Assembly (NCBI RefSeq): GCF_019355055.1
Contig: NZ_CP048411.1
Location: 4,325,001 to 4,389,000 of the forward strand
Length of the DNA stretch: 64,000 nt
From: Pseudomonas sp. MTM4
Lineage (GTDB): Bacteria; Pseudomonadota; Gammaproteobacteria; Pseudomonadales; Pseudomonadaceae
Reading direction: 5' to 3'
Position numbers and translations under genes: made by a program. How positions within the stretch are numbered: the first letter of the stretch is position 1; each line of letters opens with the position of its first letter. The notes below the pieces were generated by a model. The model was given only the letters and a program-made list of their open reading frames with translations. It searched no databases and was not told the DNA's origin. Shown here in pieces: positions 27,306 to 35,844 of this stretch.

Positions 27306-28808
27306 ATGAGCGAACAACCGCTGAACCAGCACGCCATCCAAGAGGAAGAAAACAGCCTGATCCTTCAGCGCAAGGAAAAACTGGCCGCCGAGCGCGCCAA
27401 GGGCAATGTCTTCCCCAACGACTTCCGTCGCGACAGCTATTGCAACGACTTGCAGCTGAAGTACGCGGATAAGACCAAGGAAGAGCTGGCAGAAGCGGCG
27501 ATCCCGGTAAAAGTCGCTGGGCGCATCATGCTCAACCGCGGCGCTTTCATGGTGTTGCAGGACATGACCGGTCGCATCCAGGTCTACGTCAATCGCAAGA
27601 CTCTGCCAGCCGAGACGCTAGAAGCCATTAAACACTGGGACCTGGGCGACATCATCGCCGCCGAGGGCACGCTGGCGCGTTCCGGCAAGGGTGACCTCTA
27701 TGTCGAGATGACCGACGTGCGGTTGCTGACCAAGTCGCTGCGTCCGCTACCGGACAAACACCACGGCTTGACCGACACCGAGCAGCGCTACCGCCAGCGC
27801 TACGTCGACCTGATCGTCAACGAGGAAACCCGCCACACCTTCCGCGTGCGTTCGCAAGTGATCGGCCACGTCCGCAAGTTTCTCAACGAGCGCGACTTCC
27901 TCGAAGTCGAGACGCCGATGCTGCAGACCATTCCAGGCGGCGCTGCGGCCAAGCCGTTCGAGACTCATCACAACGCGCTGGACCTGCCGATGTTCCTGCG
28001 CATCGCGCCGGAGCTCTACCTCAAGCGTTTGGTGGTGGGCGGCTTCGAGCGCGTGTTCGAGATCAACCGTAACTTCCGTAACGAAGGCGTTTCGACCCGG
28101 CACAATCCCGAGTTCACCATGCTCGAGTTCTACCAAGCCTACGCCGACTACGAAGACAACATGGATCTCACCGAAGAGCTGTTCCGCGAACTGGCGCAGC
28201 TGGTTCTGGGCACCACCGACGTCCCTTACGGCGACAAGGTGTTCCACTTCGGCGAGCCCTTTGCGCGGTTGTCGGTGTTCGATTCGATCCTCAAATACAA
28301 CCCGGACATCAGCGCCGCCGACCTGCAGGACGTCGATACCGCACGCGCCATCGCCAAGAAGGCCGGCGCCAAGGTGTTGGGCTTCGAGGGGCTGGGCAAG
28401 CTGCAGGTGATGATTTTCGAGGAACTGGTCGAGCACAAGCTGGAGCAGCCACACTTCATCACTCGCTATCCGTTCGAAGTCTCGCCACTGGCCCGGCGCA
28501 GCGACGACGATCCGAGCGTCACCGACCGCTTTGAGCTGTTCATCGGCGGCCGCGAGATTGCCAACGCCTATTCCGAGCTGAATGACGCCGAGGACCAGGC
28601 CGAGCGCTTCCATGCGCAGGTGCGTGATAAGGACGCCGGCGACGACGAAGCCATGCATTTCGACGCTGACTTCGTCCGCGCGCTGGAATACGGCATGCCG
28701 CCGACCGCCGGCGAGGGCATCGGCATTGACCGCCTGGTGATGCTGCTGACCAACTCGCCGTCGATCCGCGACGTGATCCTGTTCCCGCACATGCGTCCCG
28801 AGGTCTGA
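27306..28808 (+). CDS. lysS: Lysyl-tRNA synthetase, class II
   Basis: 500 residues, the usual length. The N-terminal OB-fold anticodon-binding domain (about 60-170) contains [20 protein letters not shown]. The class II catalytic core has motif 2 [20 protein letters not shown] and motif 3 [14 protein letters not shown] near the C-terminus. It charges tRNA-Lys. prfB-lysS is a conserved bacterial neighbour pair; here they are separated by a palindromic repeat. The ribosome binding site is weak (TTTGAAA). Confidence 0.97.
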   Translation: MSEQPLNQHAIQEEENSLILQRKEKLAAERAKGNVFPNDFRRDSYCNDLQLKYADKTKEELAEAAIPVKVAGRIMLNRGAFMVLQDMTGRIQVYVNRKTLPAETLEAIKHWDLGDIIAAEGTLARSGKGDLYVEMTDVRLLTKSLRPLPDKHHGLTDTEQRYRQRYVDLIVNEETRHTFRVRSQVIGHVRKFLNERDFLEVETPMLQTIPGGAAAKPFETHHNALDLPMFLRIAPELYLKRLVVGGFERVFEINRNFRNEGVSTRHNPEFTMLEFYQAYADYEDNMDLTEELFRELAQLVLGTTDVPYGDKVFHFGEPFARLSVFDSILKYNPDISAADLQDVDTARAIAKKAGAKVLGFEGLGKLQVMIFEELVEHKLEQPHFITRYPFEVSPLARRSDDDPSVTDRFELFIGGREIANAYSELNDAEDQAERFHAQVRDKDAGDDEAMHFDADFVRALEYGMPPTAGEGIGIDRLVMLLTNSPSIRDVILFPHMRPEV

Positions 28809-28819
28809 CCTCGGCTGTT

Positions 28820-28846
28820 CCCGCTCGGTGAGATTCGCCGAGCGGG
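28820..28846 (+). terminator. Hairpin after lysS, possible terminator
   Basis: CCCGCTCGG (28820-28828) and CCGAGCGGG (28838-28846) form a 9-bp GC-rich stem with no long T run after it. It probably ends or processes the lysS mRNA. Confidence 0.55.
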
Positions 28847-28890
28847 TGCTGTTCCGCTGTATGTATCTGGCGGTCGCACCGGAACCGGAA

Positions 28891-29085
28891 ATGCACCGCA
28901 CCGAACGCCAACCCTCCGCATCACTGCAGTTGCCGCATGGCGTCTGCATCTATCGCCACCGGCTCGATGGCTTCAGATCGGTCACCGCCTGCCGACAGCT
29001 TTATATCGCTGGCGAGGCTGTTCGCGAACCGGACACGGATCGCGAGGGTCCGCTGATGTATAAGTTGAAGGCTACGGATCACTGA
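28891..29085 (+). CDS. Small hypothetical protein between lysS and the DUF1704 gene
   Basis: 64 residues from the ATG at 28891, preceded by GGAACCGGAA. The open frame extends to a GTG at 28828, but that start falls inside the lysS hairpin. Third codon positions are moderately G/C rich, as in real genes. The stop lies 10 bp before the next start, which has its own GAGG, so the two could be translated from one mRNA. No family is recognised, and no signal peptide or membrane segment is seen. It may be non-coding leader. Confidence 0.4.
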   Translation: MHRTERQPSASLQLPHGVCIYRHRLDGFRSVTACRQLYIAGEAVREPDTDREGPLMYKLKATDH

Positions 29086-29095
29086 CGAGGTACGG

Positions 29096-30391
29096 ATGAA
29101 TACCCGTAACAATCTCGATGAGTACCAGAGCACGGTTCGTGCGTTGTCCGACCGCATCGTCGAGGCACAAACCCCTGTGCGGGTGCTCGATGCGGTGAAG
29201 TGGGACGAGAATGTCCGTCAGGGCTTTTTCGCCGCAGGGGGGCGCGAGCTGCCCAAGGTCGATCGCGCCTATTACGAAGGCCGACCACTGGCCTTTGATT
29301 CCAGCGCCAAGAAGGAAGAGTTCCAGAACATCGAGCGTGACATCACCCGTCAGCTGGGTCAGTTCAACCCAGTCGGGCAGATCATGCGCCGCATGTGCAA
29401 GGAATACCGCATGGTGATCCGCATGCTCGAAGCGCGCGGTACTGCCGACTTCGGTCTGATCTCCCAGGAACTCTACGGCGCCGCTTCGGATGCCTTCCAT
29501 GCCGGCGACCCGACCTTATCCGACCTCGGCCTGATGCTTTCCGATTACCTGAATAACATCGCCGACCGGGGTGATCTCAAGGACGAAGCCAAGACGCTGG
29601 ACGCCCCGCAGGCGGTGGAGATGCTACAGCGGCGGTTGGACCTGGTATTCGGCGAAGGCGAGGGCGTGATCCGCGTGTTCGAGTCCGACGGCATCCTCGC
29701 CGATGCCGCAGCCGGCGCCGACTACATCAAGATCCGCAGCGATGCGATGTTCAACGAGCGCGACGTGCGTGCGCTGGAGGTGCACGAAGGCCTTGTGCAT
29801 GTGGGCACCACGCTCAACGGGCAGAACCAGCCGATCTGCACCTTCCTTGCGAAGGGCCCGCCGTCTTCTACCGTGACGCAGGAAGGCCTGGCGATTCTGA
29901 TGGAAGTCATCGCCTTCGCCTCCTACCCGACGCGTCTGCGTAAGCTGACCAACCGCACCCGCGCCATCCACATGGCCGAGGAGGGCGCGGACTTCCTCGA
30001 CGTGTTCGCCTTCTTCCGCGACCAGGGCTACGCCGAGGACGAGTGCTACAGCAACGCCAGCCGGGTTTTCCGCGGCTCGCTCCCGAATGGTTTGCCCTTT
30101 ACCAAGGACCTGTCCTATCTGAAGGGTTTCATCATGATCTACAACTACATTCAGCTTGCGGTGCGCAAAGGTCGGTTGGAGCAGATTCCGCTGTTGTTCT
30201 GCGGCAAGACCACCCTGGAAGACATGCGCACCCTGCGCCAGTTGGTGGACGAGGGCATGGTGGTACCGCCCAAGTACCTGCCTCAGCAGTTCCAAGACTT
30301 GAACGCGCTGTCGGCCTGGATGTGCTTTTCCAACTTCCTCAACCACCTGAGCCTGGACCGGATCGAAGCGGATTACGCCAACATCATCTGA
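29096..30391 (+). CDS. QEGLA-motif protein (DUF1704), putative zinc metallopeptidase
   Basis: 431 residues. Annotated in databases as flavohemoglobin expression-modulating QEGLA motif protein; the name motif is at residues 262-266 (VTQEGLA). Just before it is HEGLVH (His230, Glu231, His235), an HExxxH zinc-protease signature as in the eukaryotic MATCAP tyrosine carboxypeptidases of the same DUF1704 family. The third ligand would be a downstream Glu, perhaps Glu270 in LAILMEV. The family relation suggests a C-terminal-residue carboxypeptidase; the bacterial substrate is unknown. GAGG precedes the start and a strong terminator follows. Confidence 0.88.
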   Translation: MNTRNNLDEYQSTVRALSDRIVEAQTPVRVLDAVKWDENVRQGFFAAGGRELPKVDRAYYEGRPLAFDSSAKKEEFQNIERDITRQLGQFNPVGQIMRRMCKEYRMVIRMLEARGTADFGLISQELYGAASDAFHAGDPTLSDLGLMLSDYLNNIADRGDLKDEAKTLDAPQAVEMLQRRLDLVFGEGEGVIRVFESDGILADAAAGADYIKIRSDAMFNERDVRALEVHEGLVHVGTTLNGQNQPICTFLAKGPPSSTVTQEGLAILMEVIAFASYPTRLRKLTNRTRAIHMAEEGADFLDVFAFFRDQGYAEDECYSNASRVFRGSLPNGLPFTKDLSYLKGFIMIYNYIQLAVRKGRLEQIPLLFCGKTTLEDMRTLRQLVDEGMVVPPKYLPQQFQDLNALSAWMCFSNFLNHLSLDRIEADYANII

Positions 30392-30403
30392 GCGACGCGC
30401 ATG

Positions 30404-30436
30404 AAAAAGCCGGAGCATCTGCTCCGGCTTTTTTGT
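30404..30436 (+). terminator. Terminator after the DUF1704 gene
   Basis: AAAAAGCCGGAGC/GCTCCGGCTTTTTT forms a 12-bp stem with an ATCT loop and T tracts on both strands. It can also stop the convergent dctM transcript at 30451. Confidence 0.93.
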
Positions 30437-30450
30437 TCATCGGCCCTGTA

Positions 30451-31761
30451 TCAAAACAGCGTGTTCGGCAGATAAGTCGCGATCTGGGGAAAAGCCATGA
30501 TCAGGCCCATGCCAATGATGTTGACGATCACGAAAGGTATCACCGACCAGTAGATGTCCTTCATGGTGATGCCGGGCGGGACGATACCTTTGAGGTAGAA
30601 CAGGTTGAACCCGAACGGCGGCGTCATGTAGCCGATTTCCATATTGATCACGAACAGCACGCCGAACCAGATCGGATCGAAGCCGAGCGACGCGATGATC
30701 GGTAGGAACACCGGCAGGGTGATCAGCATGATCCCCACCGGATCGAGCAGCATGCCCATGACGAAGACGATGGCCATCATGAAGATGACGATCGCCCAGC
30801 GCCCGCCCGGCAGATCCATCATCAAGCCTTCGATCAACGACTGCGCACCCATGCCCTGATAGGCCGAGCTGAAGGCGTGGGCCGCGAACAGAATCCACGC
30901 GATCATACCTGTCAGCTTGAAGGTGCGGATGGCCGCTTCCTGGAGCACTGGCCAGTCGAGCTTGCGATACAGCGCCGCGGAGATCAGCGCACCGAGCACG
31001 CCCATCGCCGCCGCCTCGGTCGGTGTGGTCACGCCGCCGATGATCGATCCGAGCACCATTACCACGATCCCGATCGGCAGCAGCACGGCGCGTACGGCAC
31101 GGAATTTTTCCGGCCAGCTGCCGCGTTCTTCCTTTGGCAAGGCGGGTGCGAGGTGGGGTTGCAGGAATGAACGTACCAGCACGTAGGTTACCGTCAGAGC
31201 GACTAGCAGCAGCCCCGGCAGCACGCCGGCAGCGAACATCTTGCCGACCGATTGGCCGCTGATCATGGCGTAGAGGATCATCATGATGCTCGGCGGAATT
31301 AAGATGCCCCAGCCGCCGCCGGTGTTGATGCAACCCAACACCATGCGCTTGTCGTAGCCGCGCTCGAGCATTGCCGGCAGTGCAATGGTGCCCATCGCCA
31401 CCACCGCGGCGCCGCTGATGCCAACCATGGCACCGAACACCGCGCAGATGCCCAGCGTGCCGATCGCCAGCCCGCCGCGCATGCCACCGCACCACAGGTG
31501 CATCATGCGGTAGAGGTCGCGCGCCACGCCTGTTCGTTCCAGCAGCATGGCCATGAAGACGAACAACGGGATGGCCACCAGGGTGAAGCTTTCCATCGTG
31601 CCCCACATCTGCGAGGCGACCATATAGAAGGCGTCTGCGCCCCAGGTGAAGTACAGAAACAGCACCGAGACGCCACCCAGCACGAAGGCCAGCGGCAGAC
31701 CGAGCACGAGGAAAAATATCAGGGTGAGAAAGAACAGCAGCGTCGTGACTTCGATGCTCAT
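30451..31761 (-). CDS. TRAP transporter large membrane permease (DctM family)
   Basis: 436 residues from the ATG at 31761. A longer open frame runs upstream, but the start at 31761 has GGAGGATGCCCA before it and overlaps the dctQ stop as ATGA. About 12 membrane segments are present, with DctM landmarks LVAIPLFVFMAMLLERTG, GGGWGILIPPSIMMILYA, GVTTPTEAAAMGV and MGMLLDPVGIMLI. It is the sodium-driven transport subunit working with DctQ and DctP to import an organic acid. It is the last gene of a minus-strand dctPQM unit. Confidence 0.95.
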   Translation of the reverse strand: MSIEVTTLLFFLTLIFFLVLGLPLAFVLGGVSVLFLYFTWGADAFYMVASQMWGTMESFTLVAIPLFVFMAMLLERTGVARDLYRMMHLWCGGMRGGLAIGTLGICAVFGAMVGISGAAVVAMGTIALPAMLERGYDKRMVLGCINTGGGWGILIPPSIMMILYAMISGQSVGKMFAAGVLPGLLLVALTVTYVLVRSFLQPHLAPALPKEERGSWPEKFRAVRAVLLPIGIVVMVLGSIIGGVTTPTEAAAMGVLGALISAALYRKLDWPVLQEAAIRTFKLTGMIAWILFAAHAFSSAYQGMGAQSLIEGLMMDLPGGRWAIVIFMMAIVFVMGMLLDPVGIMLITLPVFLPIIASLGFDPIWFGVLFVINMEIGYMTPPFGFNLFYLKGIVPPGITMKDIYWSVIPFVIVNIIGMGLIMAFPQIATYLPNTLF

Positions 31762-32297
31762 TGGGCATCCTCCGCGTGCTTGGTGTCGCTGGCCGGTTCG
31801 CGGCCCAGGGCGATGAGGATGTCTTGCAACAGCTTGGCGATGCCCTGCAACAACAGCAGCAACGTACCGAGGGGAATCATGGCCTTGATCGGCCAGATCG
31901 GCGGGTTCCACGCCGAGTAGGAGGTCTCCATGCTCTGGATCGACTCCCATGCCATGGAGCTGCCGAAATACAACAGCGCGGCCATGAACAGGAAGAACAT
32001 GCTGGAGGTGAAAATGTCGATCCAAGCGCGAGTGCGTGGGCCGAACGATGAATACAACAGGTCCACGTTTACGTGGTCACGGTGCACCATCACGTAGCCG
32101 CCCGATAACACCACATAAGCACCGAAGAGCATCTGCCCCAATTCGTTGGTCCAGGAAGTCGGACTCGTGAATAGATAGCGCATGAACACTTCGAGCAGCA
32201 GTAGCGCGAAGATGAGGAAAATCAGGTAGGCCACCCGGCGGCCGATGAATTCGTTGAGCCAGGTGATGCCGTTGATGTAGGCATGGATCAGGCGCAT
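31758..32297 (-). CDS. TRAP transporter small membrane permease (DctQ family)
   Basis: 179 residues from the ATG at 32297 (a TTG at 32315 is an in-frame alternative). Four transmembrane helices are visible; the conserved RYLFTSPTSWTNELGQMLFGAYVVLSGGY marks the DctQ family and is followed by HRDHVNVDLLYS. It forms the integral membrane complex with DctM, whose start codon overlaps its stop. Confidence 0.93.
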   Translation of the reverse strand: MRLIHAYINGITWLNEFIGRRVAYLIFLIFALLLLEVFMRYLFTSPTSWTNELGQMLFGAYVVLSGGYVMVHRDHVNVDLLYSSFGPRTRAWIDIFTSSMFFLFMAALLYFGSSMAWESIQSMETSYSAWNPPIWPIKAMIPLGTLLLLLQGIAKLLQDILIALGREPASDTKHAEDAQ

Positions 32298-32329
32298 GAC
32301 GAGCCCCACGAGCAAGGATTAAGCAAATC

Positions 32330-32362
32330 ATTCGCCCGGCGTGGAAGGCCGCGTCGGGCGAA
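32330..32362 (-). other. Stem-loop in the dctP-dctQ spacer
   Basis: ATTCGCCCGGCG and CGCGTCGGGCGAAT form a long, slightly imperfect stem. No T run follows on the minus strand, so it is more likely an mRNA-stabilising or partial-termination structure. Such a structure would allow more binding protein than permease to be made. Confidence 0.55.
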
Positions 32363-32378
32363 TAATCAGACGAGGGGT

Positions 32379-33416
32379 TTACAGATAACCGAGATCACCA
32401 AGGAAAGACTTGAGCATTTGCAGGGCTTCTGCGGCCTTGTCGCTGCGCTTGCCTTCTTCTTCCCAAGACTTCTGTGCCACCTCTCTCAGGCGCTTCTGCA
32501 CATCGTCAGGCAGCGTGTTGACCTGAACACCCTGTTCGCTGATCGCTTTTCTCAGTGCGATCTGCTCTTGATACAAATACTCGTTGGTGCGGTACCAGAA
32601 CTGCTCGTCTAGGACCTGCTTAACCACTTCCTGATCGCGCGCGGACAGCTTGTCCAGCGCCTTCTGGCTGACGATGATCACATCGGTGCCAGCGATGTTG
32701 AGGGCGGGCTTGACGTGATGTTTCGCCACCTCGTAGAAGCTCATGCTCGCCGCACCTTGCACCGCGCCCCAGTGGGCACCGTCGACCACGCCGGTATCAA
32801 GGGCCGGATACAGCTCGCCGCCTGGCAGGTAAGTTGTCGAAGCGCCGGCATCGTCGAGGAATTTCTGCAACGCGCCGGAGGAGCGAATCTTCAGTTTGGT
32901 GAAATCCTCCCAGCTGTTGATCGGCTTCTTTACCACCATCTCTGTCGGGTAGACCTTGTCGGTCGACCAGTAAACGCCATGCTGAGCCGCTTCTTCACGA
33001 AGCATGTCCTCGAAGCCCATGTGCTTATGGAAGTAGGCGGTTTCCCAGACATTCTGGAAGGCGAAGGGCAGGCCCGAGGCGATGCCGGCGAGGCTGATTT
33101 TGTCTTGCGCGTAGCCCGGCGAAATGGTGCCCATCTGCAGGATGCCGCGGCTGACCGCGTTGAAGGTCTCCTGCGGCTTGAACAGAGCGCCGGACTCGAA
33201 CAGCTGCAACTGCAGACGGCCTTCGGTGCGTCTTTCAATTTCATTTTTCAGACGCACTAGGCTGTCTTCGAAAGAGCTACTGGCGCTCGGCCAATGTGAT
33301 TGAACGCGCCACTTCGTCACGTCTTGCGCCGCAGCCATTTGCGGGAGAGCGATGGCGGCGGCTAACGCCACCAAGCTGGCCTGAAGGAGTTTTCTGAGCA
33401 GGGGCATGGATGTCAT
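32379..33416 (-). CDS. TRAP transporter substrate-binding protein (DctP family)
   Basis: 345 residues with a Sec signal peptide (residues 1-29, MAAAQD). The mature part is a DctP/TAXI-unrelated TRAP receptor of the mannitol/chloroaromatic or 2-oxoacid-related group (KWRVQSHWPSASSSFEDSL, LRSSGALQKFL-like KIRSSGALQKFLDDAG). The conserved arginine that grips the substrate carboxylate should be in KLKIRSSG. The ribosome binding site AGAGGA lies upstream. It is the first gene of dctPQM and divergent from the acyl-CoA dehydrogenase operon, so it may import that pathway's substrate. Confidence 0.92.
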   Translation of the reverse strand: MTSMPLLRKLLQASLVALAAAIALPQMAAAQDVTKWRVQSHWPSASSSFEDSLVRLKNEIERRTEGRLQLQLFESGALFKPQETFNAVSRGILQMGTISPGYAQDKISLAGIASGLPFAFQNVWETAYFHKHMGFEDMLREEAAQHGVYWSTDKVYPTEMVVKKPINSWEDFTKLKIRSSGALQKFLDDAGASTTYLPGGELYPALDTGVVDGAHWGAVQGAASMSFYEVAKHHVKPALNIAGTDVIIVSQKALDKLSARDQEVVKQVLDEQFWYRTNEYLYQEQIALRKAISEQGVQVNTLPDDVQKRLREVAQKSWEEEGKRSDKAAEALQMLKSFLGDLGYL

Positions 33417-33821
33417 AACGCGTCCTCTTGTTGTAATTGGCTGACGGCCATTTGTATTGCGCTTATGTCTTTATGTTCCGCAGAGCAAAACTTGTTTTTA
33501 CAAAAGTAATCGGAAAACTAGCATAGCGCACGGCATTTTCAACCGCTGGCAGAACGCTATCCGTGCACTTTTTGTTTCTGATGATCACCGACCCTGTCGG
33601 CTATCAAGTCTCATGGCACTTCGATATTGACTTTAGACGCCTGTGGTTGTGATTCATCATAATTTTGCTCAATGGAACTAGATTTCGAATTGACGCGTTG
33701 TTTCTGGCATGCCAGCTTCAAAAAGAGACAGGCTGTTGAAAATCAGTCGACAGGATTCGCTATGCGATTCAGTGCGGGAGGCTTTGTCGATCGCAGGCAC
33801 AACAACAAGAAGGAAACGGCG
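33417..33821. other. AT-rich divergent control region between dctP and the ACAD operon
   Basis: 405 bp without a convincing gene. An in-frame extension of the dehydrogenase frame up to 33672 exists but lacks a ribosome binding site. The stretch around 33485-33510 (ACTTGTTTTTACAAAAGT) is a near-palindrome and much more AT-rich than its surroundings. It is a reasonable place for divergent promoters or an operator. No regulator gene is adjacent. Confidence 0.5.
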
Positions 33822-35033
33822 ATGTATGAACTGACCGGTAAAGCGCTACAGCTCCATGAACAGCTCACGGCTTTCATGGACGAACATGTCTATCCCAACG
33901 AGCATCTATTCCACGAGCAGACGGCTTCCGCCGAAAATCGTTGGGCGCCACCGCCGATCCTTGAAGAACTCAAAGCCAAGGCTCGCGCAGAGGGGCTGTG
34001 GAACCTGTTCCTGCCGGAGAGCGAATTCGGTGCCGGGCTGACCAATTTCGAGTACGCCCACCTGTGCGAAATTATGGGTCGCTCGCACGGCGCCGCCGAG
34101 ATATTCAACTGCTCGGCCCCTGACACCGGGAATATGGAGGTGCTGACGCGCTATGGCACGCCGGAGCAGCAGGAACAGTGGCTGAAGCCGCTGCTCAATG
34201 GCGAGATACGTTCCTGCTTCTCCATGACCGAACCTGACGTGGCATCGTCCGATGCCACCAACATCGCGTGCGAGATTCGCCGCGAAGGCGACGAGTACGT
34301 GATCAACGGACACAAGTGGTGGTCGTCCGGCGCGATGGCAACCACCTGCAAGATCGCTATCGTCATGGGCAAGACCGATCCCACTGCCGAGCGCCATCGC
34401 CAGCAGTCGATGATTCTTGTGCCGCTGGACACGCCCGGCGTTGAAATCACGCGGGCGCTCCACGTATTCGGCTACGACCACGCGCCTCATGGGCATGCCG
34501 AAATTCATTACAACAACGTTCGCGTTCCGGCCAGCAACATCCTGCTTGGCGAGGGCCGTGGTTTCGAAATCGCCCAGGGACGTCTCGGCCCAGGCCGCAT
34601 CCACCACTGCATGCGCACCATCGGAGTGGCCGAGCGCGCGCTGCAGGCTATGTGCGAGCGCGTGCATTCCCGCGTGGCCTTCGGCAAGCGGCTGGCCGAC
34701 TTCGACTCGATTCGAAAGGATATCGCCCGTTCTCGCATCGAGATCGAACAGACCCGCCTGCTGACGCTCAAGGCGGCGCGCATGATGGACACCGTCGGCA
34801 ACAAGGTGGCGCGGCAGGAGATCGCCATGATCAAGGCGGCCGCACCGAGCATGGCGCTGCGCGTGCTGGATCGCGCGATTCAGGTACATGGGGCCAAAGG
34901 TGTTTGTCAGGACAGCTTCTTGGCGGCGGCCTGGGCTCACCAACGTACCCTGCGGCTGGCCGACGGCCCGGACGAGGTGCATCTGGACACCATCGCCAAA
35001 CTGGAACTGCAGAACTACTCCAAAAAGCGCTGA
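33822..35033 (+). CDS. Acyl-CoA dehydrogenase, ACAD10/ACAD11-like
   Basis: 403 residues from the ATG at 33822 with AAGGAA upstream. FAD-dependent fold: N-terminal helical domain, a beta-domain with [16 protein letters not shown], and a C-terminal helical domain with [15 protein letters not shown] and [13 protein letters not shown]. Instead of the usual catalytic YEGT the corresponding loop is [14 protein letters not shown], as in the ACAD10/11 branch. In animals ACAD10/11 carries a kinase domain in the same polypeptide and handles 4-hydroxyacyl-CoAs via a phosphorylated intermediate. Here the kinase is a separate gene two positions downstream. It heads a seven-gene operon. Confidence 0.9.
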   Translation: MYELTGKALQLHEQLTAFMDEHVYPNEHLFHEQTASAENRWAPPPILEELKAKARAEGLWNLFLPESEFGAGLTNFEYAHLCEIMGRSHGAAEIFNCSAPDTGNMEVLTRYGTPEQQEQWLKPLLNGEIRSCFSMTEPDVASSDATNIACEIRREGDEYVINGHKWWSSGAMATTCKIAIVMGKTDPTAERHRQQSMILVPLDTPGVEITRALHVFGYDHAPHGHAEIHYNNVRVPASNILLGEGRGFEIAQGRLGPGRIHHCMRTIGVAERALQAMCERVHSRVAFGKRLADFDSIRKDIARSRIEIEQTRLLTLKAARMMDTVGNKVARQEIAMIKAAAPSMALRVLDRAIQVHGAKGVCQDSFLAAAWAHQRTLRLADGPDEVHLDTIAKLELQNYSKKR

Positions 35034-35066
35034 GCCTCCTACAAAACCTACAAGAAGGATGCAGTC

Positions 35067-35834
35067 ATGACCAATCCGTTATTCGATTTGTCCGGAAAGG
35101 TGGCGTTGATCACCGGTTCCACCCGTGGCATTGGTCGCTCCATTGCCGAAGAGGTGGCCCGTTGCGGCGCGAAAGTCGTCATTTCCAGCCGCAAGGCCGA
35201 TGCCTGCGAGGCGGTGGCCGCCGAGCTGAATACCGCGGGCTTCGAAGCCATTGCGGTGCCTTGCCACGTGGGCCGCAAGGAAGACCTGCAGCGGTTGGTC
35301 GACACCACCTTGCAAACCTGGGGGCGCATCGATGTGCTGGTCTGCAACGCCGCGACCAACCCGGTCTATGGTCCGACCAGCGAGCTGACCGATGATGCGT
35401 GGGACAAGATCATGGACACCAACGTCAAGGGCACCTTCTGGTTATCCAATATGGTGCTGCCGCAAATGGCCGAACGTGGCGAGGGCGCGGTAATCATGCT
35501 CTCCAGCATCGCCGGACTGCGAGGCAATACGGTGATCGGCACCTACGGTGTATCCAAGGCGGCCGAAGCGGCGCTGGCGCGCAATCTGGCTGCCGAGTGG
35601 GGTCCGAAGGGCATCCGCGTCAACGCCATCGCGCCGGGGCTGGTGCGTACCGATTTCGCCAAGGCATTGCTCGACGATCCGGAGCGGGTTCGTCGGGCGG
35701 CCGAGAAAACCCCGCTGCGCCGTATCGGCGAGCCGGTGGATATCGCCGGGCTCGCGGTCTTTCTCGCGGCGCCTGCCAGTGCCTATATCACCGGTCAGGT
35801 AATCGTCGCGGATGGCGGCGAAACCGCATGTTGA
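35067..35834 (+). CDS. SDR-family oxidoreductase
   Basis: 255 residues. Classical NAD(P)-binding TGSTRGIG (about 17-24), NAG-equivalent CNAATNP, catalytic Ser in LSSIAG, and YGVSK. The C-terminus ITGQVIVADGGETAC is complete. AAGGA lies 9 bp before the start. Within the operon it should reduce or oxidise a keto/hydroxy group on an acyl-CoA, for example ketoacyl-CoA to hydroxyacyl-CoA before phosphorylation (inference from context). Confidence 0.92.
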   Translation: MTNPLFDLSGKVALITGSTRGIGRSIAEEVARCGAKVVISSRKADACEAVAAELNTAGFEAIAVPCHVGRKEDLQRLVDTTLQTWGRIDVLVCNAATNPVYGPTSELTDDAWDKIMDTNVKGTFWLSNMVLPQMAERGEGAVIMLSSIAGLRGNTVIGTYGVSKAAEAALARNLAAEWGPKGIRVNAIAPGLVRTDFAKALLDDPERVRRAAEKTPLRRIGEPVDIAGLAVFLAAPASAYITGQVIVADGGETAC

Positions 35835-35844
35835 GGAACCGTCG

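Noticed and set aside
27747..28949. 400-residue minus-strand frame opposite lysS
   Set aside because: Antisense of a conserved synthetase; no domain, no start signal.
30437..31768. Second minus-strand frame over dctM (443 residues)
   Set aside because: The other frame gives a complete DctM with membrane helices; this one is Arg/His/Gly-rich and overlaps it fully.
33728..33743. ACAGGCTGTTGAAAAT resembling one end of the 20899-21156 element
   Set aside because: Only a single 16-bp partial match, no opposite end nearby; could be a worn remnant but is not supportable as an element.
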